A stretch of DNA of 64,000 bases. Source: Enterovibrio coralii (GTDB lineage Bacteria; Pseudomonadota; Gammaproteobacteria; Enterobacterales; Vibrionaceae). The first letter of the stretch is position 1; each line of letters starts with the position of its first letter. Shown in pieces: positions 55,641-63,928 of the stretch. The translations under genes and the position numbers were made by a program. The notes beneath the pieces were generated by a model. It did no database searches. It saw nothing but the letters and a program-made list of their open reading frames with translations, and had not been told where the DNA came from. The DNA lies in assembly GCF_001559595.1 (NCBI RefSeq), contig NZ_LNTY01000043.1, positions 62,001 to 126,000 on the forward strand, read 5' to 3'.

Positions 55641-55982
55641 ATGAAAGCACTTATCTCACTTTTTATTTTCCTTACTGCTTTTTCATTTAATTCGTATTCA
55701 GCAGAAACCTTGTTGTTAAACGAAGAGATCAAAATTGAAACGCAGCAAAATAAATTTTATCAGTTCCTCATTAATGGAAAAGAAAAAGAATGTGATGAAC
55801 TTGAAGTAAATGGGTTTATGTTTGGTCATTCCCATGGATTACCAACTGAACCTCAAATATCAGCATCATCTAAGAGTTCATGCTTAATAGAAGGAATCTA
55901 TTTCAATATGCCAGGTCAGTGGAAGATCAACATTACTGACGGAAGTGACAATGTTGCGAGCTATTTTTTCCAAGTTAACTAG
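55641..55982 (+). CDS. Small secreted protein resembling YtkA/FixH-like domains
   Basis: 113 residues. Signal peptide KALISLFIFLTAFSFNSYSA. The mature part has FGHSHGLPTEPQIS and GIYFNMPGQWKINI, the HGLPTxP...FxMPGxW pattern of YtkA/FixH-like periplasmic beta-sandwich proteins, and two Cys (ECDEL, SSCLIEG). His residues could bind metal. The DNA is AT-rich compared with neighbours. It overlaps the peroxidase gene by 32 bases, suggesting a functional pair. Confidence 0.68.
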   Translation: MKALISLFIFLTAFSFNSYSAETLLLNEEIKIETQQNKFYQFLINGKEKECDELEVNGFMFGHSHGLPTEPQISASSKSSCLIEGIYFNMPGQWKINITDGSDNVASYFFQVN

Positions 55983-57087
55983 TCAAATTCTATTAATTCC
56001 CACAGTAATTGCACTTTATTGGCTAACAACAATCAATAACACACCAATATTTAACAAACAACAAGAGCAACTACTTTCCCAAGGTATGCTCCCTGAGAAT
56101 CAACGAGCATTAGCGAAAACGTCAGAAGAACGGATAAAGATAGATATTGGTGAGCAGCTGTTTAACGATACGCGATTAAGTAAGAACAACGATATCGCCT
56201 GTGTCACTTGCCATAACCCCGATGACAATTTTCATGATTTGGATAATGTAACGGCCGATGTAACAGGTCGAGACGTCAAAGCACCAAGCCTAAGAGGTGT
56301 ACACGAACAGTCTTGGTTTTTCTGGGATGGACGCGCTGACTCACTCTGGTCGCAAAGCTTAGAAGCCATCAGAAACGAGCATGGACTATCTCCTCAGGAA
56401 ACAGTTAGCCGTGTATGTGAATTCTATGGCTCGCAAAACCACAATGAACTTGCATTCTGCCACTCTAACGATAGTGAAGAACAAAAGTACAAGAAGATTG
56501 GCGATTTGATCGCACGCTATATCGCGACAATCGATCACTCTTGGTCTCGGTTCGATGAATATGTCTATCAATATTTAATTAATGATCATAAGGGCAACAC
56601 ACTGCTTTCTTATGATGAAATTGAAGGCCTTAAATTATTCTTAGATCGTAAAAAAACAGGCTGTATTGATTGCCATAGTGGAAGTCGATTTTCAAACGAT
56701 GGATTTTATGCAATTGGTACAGGTGTAAATAGTGACTCTGACAGAATATCAGGCATTGAGAAGTATCTTTCTTCTGAATATTCCTGTCAGAAGTGGAATG
56801 ATGAAACAGACTGCATTGAATATATATATATGCGGAAAGAAGGCGAAGATTTAGCAGGTGCATTTAAAGTCCCTTCTTTACGAAATATTTATAAAGCTAA
56901 TAGTTTTATGCATGACCGTCGATTCGCAACACTAGAAGAAGTTCTTCACTATTACATGTATCCTACCGGATACATGTATAACTATGTCGATGTAAAACCA
57001 TTACGAATGAGCTCAAATCAAAGAAAACAATTAATCGCATTCTTAAATACATTGAATGAGCCCTATTATTTACTGGAAGTACAATGA
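55951..57087 (+). CDS. Membrane-anchored di-haem cytochrome c peroxidase/MauG-family protein
   Basis: 378 residues from ATG 55951 (a GTG two codons up is possible). N-terminal TM (ILLIPTVIALYWLTTI), then haem site 1 CVTCHNP near 86-92 followed by FHDLDNVTADVTGR, substrate/electron-transfer blocks APSLRGVHEQSWFFWDGRADSLW, and haem site 2 CIDCHSG near 231. Ends with VPSLRNIY and FMHDRRFATLEEVLHYY. It belongs to the bacterial di-haem peroxidase superfamily; whether it removes H2O2 or oxidises a protein partner is open. The stop overlaps the next start (ATGA). Confidence 0.82.
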   Translation: MLRAIFSKLTSQILLIPTVIALYWLTTINNTPIFNKQQEQLLSQGMLPENQRALAKTSEERIKIDIGEQLFNDTRLSKNNDIACVTCHNPDDNFHDLDNVTADVTGRDVKAPSLRGVHEQSWFFWDGRADSLWSQSLEAIRNEHGLSPQETVSRVCEFYGSQNHNELAFCHSNDSEEQKYKKIGDLIARYIATIDHSWSRFDEYVYQYLINDHKGNTLLSYDEIEGLKLFLDRKKTGCIDCHSGSRFSNDGFYAIGTGVNSDSDRISGIEKYLSSEYSCQKWNDETDCIEYIYMRKEGEDLAGAFKVPSLRNIYKANSFMHDRRFATLEEVLHYYMYPTGYMYNYVDVKPLRMSSNQRKQLIAFLNTLNEPYYLLEVQ

Positions 57088-58085
57088 ATTTTCGCCAACT
57101 CTTTTTACTGTTAGCCGTTATCTTTTCACCTCTCAGTCATGCGCACGTACAGTGGTTCGTCGCACCTGAGGAAATGAAAGATGTTTACTTTGAATTCGAT
57201 TCATTTTATCTAGCAACCTTTGTCTTTGTTGGATTCTTTACCACCCTAGCGTTGATTATTACCAACCTAAAAAACAAACCTGCATTTTTGAATGCCATTG
57301 TTTCTGGCAACATCAACATCAGTAAACGTGCATTCGTCATGGTGTTTGTTGTTATTCAGGTTATTTTCTTCTCACTGCAAGTGATTAACGGTGGTTTTCT
57401 AGCCCCTAATATCGTTTTACCGCCAGAGTACCTCGCACTCGGTATTGCATTGCAACTGGGCGTGGTAGTTAGCGCGTCTGTCAGTGTGATGGTTTCTGGT
57501 ATCTTTGTGCTGCTGACGACCTTGTTGATGATCGCAATGACACCGGCAACTATCTGGATTAACTATGCCCTAGAGTTTGTCGCCATCGGTGTGTTCATGA
57601 TTTTCTGTGGTTCGCATGTATCTAGCATTGACAGCAAATTGGTTCAAAAACTTCGCCTACCTTCAGCTGAGCAACTATGGCATAACGCGCTGCTCGTGCT
57701 TCGAGTTGGTATTGGTTTGCAGCTTGCTGTGTTAGCAATGACAGAAAAACTGATTTATCCGGGTCTGGCGGTCGTGTTCATCGAGATGTTCCCTTTCTAC
57801 AACATCTTCCCGACAATCGGCTTACCGATGGGTACTAACCTACACTTTGTATTCTTCGTAGGTATTTGTGAACTAGCATTGGGCCTACTACTCGCGCTTG
57901 GTGTGGCAAATCGACTAACAATGCTCATGGCGACATTTGCCTTTGTGACAACCGCCATCATTCATGGAGTGCAAGAAGTTGAAGGCCACCTACCAATATT
58001 TGCAGCGGCATTTGTACTGCTACTTGCATTAAAAAATAAACGCAAAAAAGAAGATGTATCTTTAGTAACCGGTGCATTGGTATAA
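57084..58085 (+). CDS. Polytopic membrane protein with DoxX-like C-terminal half
   Basis: 333 residues. Signal-like N-terminus FLLLAVIFSPLSHA before HVQWFVAP, so the mature chain may begin with His; about eight TM segments follow. The C-terminal half (LRVGIGLQLAVLAMTEKLIYPG, FVGICELALGLLLALGVANRL, GVQEVEGHLPIFAAAFVLLL) resembles DoxX quinone-linked membrane proteins. Translation is coupled to the peroxidase. Third gene of the unit, ended by a terminator. Role unknown; membrane electron donor to the peroxidase is an inference. Confidence 0.68.
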   Translation: MNFRQLFLLLAVIFSPLSHAHVQWFVAPEEMKDVYFEFDSFYLATFVFVGFFTTLALIITNLKNKPAFLNAIVSGNINISKRAFVMVFVVIQVIFFSLQVINGGFLAPNIVLPPEYLALGIALQLGVVVSASVSVMVSGIFVLLTTLLMIAMTPATIWINYALEFVAIGVFMIFCGSHVSSIDSKLVQKLRLPSAEQLWHNALLVLRVGIGLQLAVLAMTEKLIYPGLAVVFIEMFPFYNIFPTIGLPMGTNLHFVFFVGICELALGLLLALGVANRLTMLMATFAFVTTAIIHGVQEVEGHLPIFAAAFVLLLALKNKRKKEDVSLVTGALV

Positions 58086-58100
58086 ATTAATTTTACATAT

Positions 58101-58127
58101 AAAAGGCCCCTTTATAGGGGTCTTTTA
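58101..58127 (+). terminator. Intrinsic terminator of the YtkA-peroxidase-DoxX unit
   Basis: AAAAGGCCCCT / AGGGGTCTTTT with TTAT loop (one G-T pair). Confidence 0.8.
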
Positions 58128-58336
58128 AAAGCTAAAAACACCACACTTAAATAGTATTAAATCTCTAACTGGACCGTTATTCACGCAAATAAACCATAAA
58201 TATATGAACACAATTTCAAATAGAGTGCTTCATCGCCTCCTGCCTCCAAGTTCGCTCAAAATTTCAATACAGAAAATGAGCACATGCCATTGATATATAA
58301 GGATTTATATAAAAAACCCCTCTATCAAACCAAAAG

Positions 58337-58358
58337 TGTGATCTAGAGCAAGATCACA
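58337..58358. promoter_or_regulatory. Perfect 8+8 inverted repeat upstream of the LPMO gene
   Basis: TGTGATCT, spacer AGAGCA, AGATCACA, 111 bp before the LPMO start. Half-sites equal those of the CRP consensus but the spacing is six bases too long, so the binding protein is unclear. The rest of 58128-58469 is AT-rich with no gene; no c-di-GMP riboswitch is visible here. Confidence 0.5.
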
Positions 58359-58469
58359 AAATCAAAAGCGAGACTAAAAAATATTTTTAGAGTAAATTAC
58401 ACAGCGAAAGAGAGATGAAATTATATCTCGCTTCACCAAGGCAAATAATAATTTTAGGTGCAATAAAAA

Positions 58470-59836
58470 ATGATTTTTAATAAAAATAAAGCATCGGTAA
58501 TGATCGGCATTGCGCTGTCATTGTCAGCTATTTCAGGAAGTGTACAAGCTCACGGTTGGGCAGAATTCCCAAGTGCTCGTCAGAACATTTGTTACAACGA
58601 TGGCGGTTTTTGGGCGAACCAAATTCCTAACGCTGCGTGTCAAGATGCATTTGATATTTCTGGTACCGAACCTTTCGTTCAACGTAACGAAGTTGCAGCA
58701 CTGACTGAAAGCTACAACGATATCAACGCTGTGAAAGCAAACATCCCAGACGGTCAACTGTGTTCTGCTGGCATGTCTGGTAAACGCGGCCTAGACGTTC
58801 CTTCTGCTGATTGGCAGACCACTGACGTCGTGCTGGATGAGAACGGTGAATTCAACTTCGTTTGGACTGCTACTGCACCACACAACCCATCTTTCTGGGA
58901 ATTCTACCTGTCTAAACCTTCTTACGACGGTTCACGCCCTCTAACTTGGGACGATCTGGAACTGGTTGATACCGAAGGTAACGTAGAACCAACTGCTGGT
59001 TCTCCATACAAAACTTACCGCTTCAAGGTTAAACTGCCACAAGATCGCGTTGGTTCAGAAGCAGTACTTTACTCTCGCTGGCAGCGTGAAGACCCAGCGG
59101 GTGAAGGTTTCTACAACTGTAGCGACATCGTGATCAAACAAGGCGACGGCGAAGTAACGCCTCCACCATCAGAAGGTGACCTAACCTCACTGCATGGCTA
59201 CTTTGTACAGCCGGGCCTGACAGCAGAAGCTGGCGACAACGCACGTTTCCGTCTGATGGCTGGTGCGACGGGTTCTGATGTGATGGATATGAGCATCGAA
59301 ATCACTGCAGCAAACCAAGCGACTTGGGCAACTGAGCTGGCTTCTCAAATCAATGCTCAACAGCCAGAAAAACTGTTTGTTGGTGTTTGGAATACCGCAA
59401 CTAACGCATACGAGTTCAATACTGCTAACTTGCATGCGAACAAAGTATGGGTAGCAACTGACGAATCATACTCGTTCCAAGTTTCTATCATCAAAGGCGA
59501 AGTAGAGCACCTGTTGAGCCGCCAGTAGAGCCACCTGTTGAAGGTGGTACGTGGGACAAGACTGCAACTTACGTTGCTGGTGATGAAGTAACTCATGGTG
59601 GTAAAACTTGGAAAGCTGGCTGGTGGACTCAAAACGAAGAACCAGGTAAGGCGCAAGTTTGGAAACACACTCCAGGCGAAGGTGAAGTACCAAGCGTTGA
59701 AGCATGGTCTTCAAGCACTACTTACTACGAAAACGACGTTGTTACTCACAACGGCGACAGCTGGAAAGCACATTGGTACACCCAAGGCGAAGAACCAGGA
59801 ACAACTGGTGAATGGGGTGTATGGCGTAAGCTGTAA
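58470..59836 (+). CDS. Chitin-active lytic polysaccharide monooxygenase (AA10) with two C-terminal chitin-binding domains, one frame break near 59508
   Basis: 455 residues when repaired. Signal peptide ends SVQA before HGWAEFPSARQ: His1 and the second copper His in TATAPHNPSFWEFYL form the histidine brace. AA10 domain to ~215, then a beta-sandwich GbpA-like module (GYFVQPGLTAEAGDNARFRL, ~230-345), a PPVEPPVEPPVEGG linker and two CBM5/12-type domains (WDKTATYVAGDEVTHGGKTW; WSSSTTYYENDVVTHNGDSW). The first frame stops at 59528; at GAGCACCTG one added C restores the Pro-rich linker. It oxidatively cleaves crystalline chitin outside the cell. Domain order differs from GbpA, so gbpA is not assigned. 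Confidence 0.9.
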
Positions 59837-59852
59837 TCTCAGTATAGCTTGA

Positions 59853-59896
59853 AAGAAAGAGCAATGTCTTGCGAGAGATGTTGCTCTTTTCTTTTG
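59853..59896 (+). terminator. Intrinsic terminator of the LPMO gene
   Basis: AAAGAGCAA / TTGCTCTTTTCTTTT, 16-base loop region, right after the repaired stop. Confidence 0.75.
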
Positions 59897-59950
59897 AAGC
59901 CTTGTGTTACTTTACTTCTGTATTCGCCATTTTCACTCGACAATTTCCTG

Positions 59951-61081
59951 ATGTTCAAGTCACTCTCATTTATCTCTATTGCTTTACTGAGTGCAGTGCA
60001 TTCTGCCCATTCTGAGACCAGTGTAAGCACTGCAAGCGCTCAAGATAAAATTGAGCTTGGTCGTTATCTTTTCCATGATGTCCGTCTTTCTTTGAAAGGT
60101 AATCGAAGCTGTGCGCTTTGCCATAATCCTGATATTCATTGGACAAATAGCTTCAATAAAGTGCCTGACATCCAAGGGGATATATCACGATTAAACACCC
60201 CTTCTTTACTCAACGTCGCTGACAGCAATAACTTCACGGTGAGTACATACAATGTACGCGATTTAGAGTCTGCCGTTTCAAGGCCGCTTCTCTCGACCGC
60301 TCCATTAGAAATGGGCGCAACACCTTCAATGGTGGTTAACAGACTACAGGATGCCAAAACACTCTATGCACCGCTTTTTCAGGACGCTTACGGTGACAAT
60401 AAAATCACCTACAAAAGAGCAACGCAGGCGCTAGCGGCCTTCACCGCCTCAATCACATCGATGGAGACTCGCTACCACAGATTCAAACAAGGTGAACGCA
60501 CTGCATTGACCGAGAAAGAGCGACGTGGTTTAGCGTTATTTGAAAGTGACAGGTTAAATTGCACATCTTGTCACGCAGGTGAGCAACTCAACCTTACTAA
60601 GGCATCACAACACGTTGAGCATTACAACGTGGGGTTGTACGGAATTCATACCAACGGAGAGTACTTTTACCCGTCGTCAGAGAATGGACTGAGAAAGACA
60701 ACAGGAACAAAAGGTGATGACGGAAAATACCGAACACCGTCCCTCATCAACGTGACCAACACTGGCCCTTGGGGTCATGATGGTAGCTATCTATCGCTTA
60801 TGGCAGTGATTGAGAGCTATGCGCGTGGCGGAAGGAAAATCAGCCTCGGCGCAAATGTGGGTGATGGAAAGCTTAGTTTTGCGAAACACCCTTCAATCCA
60901 AGGTTTTACTATTACTGAAGATGAGAAAAGCGATCTTATAGCTTTTCTTGAAACGCTAACTATAGAAAACTTTGAACAACTCAAAGCACAAACGCAGTCT
61001 CCGTTTTGCCAACTCATCAAGTTGAAGAACAGAACGGAACTACCAAACTGCATCGAACCATACAGAGCTGCAACAGAATGA
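59951..61081 (+). CDS. Periplasmic di-haem peroxidase of the MauG/MbnH-like group
   Basis: 376 residues from ATG 59951, which gives a proper signal peptide (FISIALLSAVHSAHS); the frame is open further up inside the terminator. Haem site 1 CALCHNP, then LNTPSLLNVADSNNFT; haem site 2 CTSCHAG, followed by YRTPSLINVTNTGPWGHDGSY. Overall MauG/cytochrome c peroxidase superfamily. A MauG-type enzyme would oxidise residues of a partner protein; the immediately overlapping small secreted gene is the natural candidate partner. Confidence 0.82.
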   Translation: MFKSLSFISIALLSAVHSAHSETSVSTASAQDKIELGRYLFHDVRLSLKGNRSCALCHNPDIHWTNSFNKVPDIQGDISRLNTPSLLNVADSNNFTVSTYNVRDLESAVSRPLLSTAPLEMGATPSMVVNRLQDAKTLYAPLFQDAYGDNKITYKRATQALAAFTASITSMETRYHRFKQGERTALTEKERRGLALFESDRLNCTSCHAGEQLNLTKASQHVEHYNVGLYGIHTNGEYFYPSSENGLRKTTGTKGDDGKYRTPSLINVTNTGPWGHDGSYLSLMAVIESYARGGRKISLGANVGDGKLSFAKHPSIQGFTITEDEKSDLIAFLETLTIENFEQLKAQTQSPFCQLIKLKNRTELPNCIEPYRAATE

Positions 61082-61575
61082 AAAATACATCGGTAATCAC
61101 TATTGGCCTTGGTCTGTTTGTGTCTGCGTCTGCACTGGCAAGTGACGACGTCAACACCACCAAAAATCAAAATATCAATAAACACTACGCGTCTGCCTAC
61201 CAAGCTATTTGCAATCAAGCACTTGAAACCGTGACAATCGCGACAACCCAAGACGCTGCACCACAACTCGAAAAGACACTCAATGCCACCGACACATTGG
61301 GTTTGCGCGTTGCCAACACTGAAAAAGCAACGGTCTATCAGCAATTGGCAATCACAGAATGGAATCAGAAGTTTGTTGTCGCGACCAATGGCAACTACAA
61401 AATCAACATTAAAGGTGCCGATGCGCCTATTACTGACGTCGCCAATCTACAATGCCCAGATCGCAACTTAACGATGCACCATTTCAATACCCATGAATGG
61501 GGAAGCTACCTACTCCAAATTGATATCGACAGTGGCAAACCTCTTGAGCTTGTGATTCACCCTACCGCTAACTGA
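61078..61575 (+). CDS. Small secreted partner protein of the di-haem peroxidase
   Basis: 165 residues, unrecognised. ATG overlaps the peroxidase stop (ATGA), so it is translationally coupled. Signal peptide VITIGLGLFVSASALA before SDDVN. Mature protein has two Cys (AICNQA, LQCPDR), two Trp (TEWNQKF, HEWGSYL) and a His cluster TMHHFNTHEW. These are possible metal-binding or oxidisable residues; function is unknown. The following 239 bp hold no gene. Confidence 0.65.
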   Translation: MKNTSVITIGLGLFVSASALASDDVNTTKNQNINKHYASAYQAICNQALETVTIATTQDAAPQLEKTLNATDTLGLRVANTEKATVYQQLAITEWNQKFVVATNGNYKINIKGADAPITDVANLQCPDRNLTMHHFNTHEWGSYLLQIDIDSGKPLELVIHPTAN

Positions 61576-61814
61576 TCACCGCTTGGCGCTGGAATTGCTT
61601 TCTGGCGCCATGTTTTTATTAGCACTGACATGCTTGAAATTTGCAACACCAATCGCACTTTTACCTTCCTTAATTTTTTTGATTTCACCAAGTCTTCACA
61701 ACTCAATAACTTTCAGTGATTTACCTTGCGGTATATCTCACTTTCCTATTTAATTCCCGCGCGCAATGTTGCGTTCCATTTATTGATAATATGTTTTCGG
61801 ATAACACTACGTAG

Positions 61815-62843
61815 ATGAAAAAAAACTTTGTTATTGCGGCTACCACCAGCCTGCTTTTCTCCGCCTCTGTGCACGCTGATCAGTTCCTGAATATTTACAA
61901 CTGGTCTGAATACCTTCCTCAGCAATTGATCGAAAAGTTCACCAAAGAAACCGACATCAAAGTGAATTACTCTACCTTTGAGAGTAATGAAACCATGTAT
62001 GCGAAAGTGAAGCTTTTGGATGCCAAAGGCTATGACCTGATCGTTCCTTCTACTTACTACGTTTCGATCATGGGCGAAGAAGGCCTTCTTCACGAGCTGG
62101 ATAAAAGCAAAATCCCTGCATTTAACAACCTTGATGCATCAATCCTCAACCAGTCTTTTGACCCTGAAAACCGCTACTCACTGCCATACATGTGGGGAAG
62201 CACGGGTATGGGCTACAACAGCGACATGGTTGACGGCAAAGACGTAAAACGTTGGGCAGACCTTTGGAAAGACGAGTTCGCTGGCCAGTTGCTGCTCACT
62301 GATGACCTTCGTGACGTGTTCGGCATGGCACTGATCATGAATGGCCACAGCGTCAACAGCCAAAATGAAGCTGAAATTCGCCAAGCCTATGAGCTTCTTA
62401 AAGATCTCAAGCCAAACGTGACGCTGTTTAACTCTGATGCACCACACACGCCACTCATCATGGGTGAAGTAAATGTAGGTATGCAGTGGAATGGTACCGC
62501 TTACCGCGCTATGGTTGAAAACCCATCTATCCAATACGTATACCCAGAAGAAGGTACGATCTTCTGGATGGATAACATGGTGATTCCAAAACACGCGGAG
62601 AACAAAGACGCTGCGTACGCATTCATCAACTTCCTGATGAAGCCAGAGAATCAAGCAATTCTGGTACAAGAGATTGGTTATGCGGTGCCTAACTTGGGCG
62701 CACTAGACCATCTGCCAGACGAACTTCGCAACAGCGAAGTGATTTTCCCAACCACCGACGTGAAGCAAAAAGGTCAATTCCTGTCTAACATCGGTGATGC
62801 AGTATCGATCTACAACAAATACTGGCTGGAACTGAAGCGATAA
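61815..62843 (+). CDS. potD: Polyamine-binding periplasmic protein PotD-like
   Basis: 342 residues. Signal peptide AATTSLLFSASVHA before DQFLNIYNWSEYLP; the YNWSEYLP start, FESNETMYAKVKLL, YDLIVPSTYYVSIM and YMWGSTGMGYN are PotD-family hallmarks (spermidine/putrescine receptor). No potABC genes are adjacent in the window. The stop overlaps the deacetylase start by one base, so it is dedicated to that enzyme. Acetylpolyamines are a plausible ligand. Confidence 0.88.
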   Translation: MKKNFVIAATTSLLFSASVHADQFLNIYNWSEYLPQQLIEKFTKETDIKVNYSTFESNETMYAKVKLLDAKGYDLIVPSTYYVSIMGEEGLLHELDKSKIPAFNNLDASILNQSFDPENRYSLPYMWGSTGMGYNSDMVDGKDVKRWADLWKDEFAGQLLLTDDLRDVFGMALIMNGHSVNSQNEAEIRQAYELLKDLKPNVTLFNSDAPHTPLIMGEVNVGMQWNGTAYRAMVENPSIQYVYPEEGTIFWMDNMVIPKHAENKDAAYAFINFLMKPENQAILVQEIGYAVPNLGALDHLPDELRNSEVIFPTTDVKQKGQFLSNIGDAVSIYNKYWLELKR

Positions 62844-63882
62844 TGAAAGTCATCTACAGCGAAAAGCAAAACCTTCACCGTGTTAAATATGAATTCCTGA
62901 GCGGTGAAGCGACACCTTGCTTTGAAAAGCCTGAGCGCGCAGACATGGTATTAAATGCCATCAATGCAAACGAAGGTTATGAAGTGATCGCACCGAAAGA
63001 ATTTGGCATAGCGCCAATGCTTTGGGTTCATACTGAAGATTACGTTGAGTTCCTGCAAAACGCATGGAACGAGTGGGAAGCGACTTACGGCCCAGAGCGT
63101 GATGCATCTCCATACTGCTTTGTCCCTGCTCGCCACCTGCGTAACCGAGTGCCGAAAGATATCGAAGGTAAGCTGGGTTACTACAGCTTTGATATGACCG
63201 CTGCGATCACAAAAACCAGCTTTGAAGCGATTGCTTCAGCGGTTGATTGTGCACTCACTGGCGTAGATATGCTCATCGACGGCGACAAGGCAGCATTCGC
63301 ACTCTGTCGTCCACCGGGCCACCACGCGGCACCGGATTTGATGGGCGGCTATTGCTACATCAATAACGCGGCGATTGCAGCTGAAGGTCTGCGTCGTAAA
63401 GGTCATGACAAAGTAGCGATTCTGGATATCGATTACCACCACGGTAACGGCACACAGACCATTTTCTACGATCGCGACGACGTGCTGTTTACTTCTATTC
63501 ACGCGACCCAGATTACGATTACCCGCATTACTTGGGTTTTGCCGATGAAACCGGTGAAGGCAAAGGCGAAGGTTTCAACCTAAACCTGCCATTACCGCAA
63601 GGTAAAACAGATTGGACCTTGTACCGCCCTGCGCTGGAAACCGCTATCGAGAAGATTCGCAGCTTCGGCGCGGACTCGCTGGTGATTTCACTGGGTATGG
63701 ATACGTACGAAAACGATCCAATCAGCCACTTCAAACTGAAGCTGGAAGACTATCTGCAAATAGGCACCATGTTGGGTGAGCTTGGCTTGCCAACTTTGTT
63801 CGTGTTTGAAGGTGGTTACGCGGTAGATGACTTAGGCCATAACACCGTTGCGGTATTGAACGGCTTTCAGTCAGTGAAATAA
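62843..63882 (+). CDS. Histone-deacetylase-family acetylpolyamine amidohydrolase, one frame break near 63504
   Basis: 346 residues when repaired, the size of acetylpolyamine aminohydrolases. Active-site blocks: RPPGHHAAPDLMGGYCYINN (tandem His), AILDIDYHHGNGTQ (Zn Asp/His), restored HADPDYDYPHYLGF with the family's (D/E)P..YP loop, SLGMDTYENDP (Zn Asp) and FEGGYAVDDLG (catalytic Tyr). One base lost in CACGCGACCC explains the break. Zn enzyme that removes acetyl groups from polyamines. It follows potD directly, an uptake-plus-deacetylation pair. Confidence 0.88.
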
Positions 63883-63893
63883 CGCAAGATATT

Positions 63894-63921
63894 GAAAAGC
63901 CGTCCATTGGGCGGCTTTTTT
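63894..63921. terminator. Bidirectional intrinsic terminator
   Basis: AAAAGCCGTCC / GGGCGGCTTTTTT hairpin, 11 bp after the deacetylase stop and just before the end of the convergent partial gene. Confidence 0.8.
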
Positions 63922-63928
63922 ATTTCTC

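Noticed and set aside
58128..58469. c-di-GMP riboswitch before the LPMO, as known for V. cholerae gbpA
   Set aside because: No GCAAACC/GGGACGCAAAG blocks are present in the leader.
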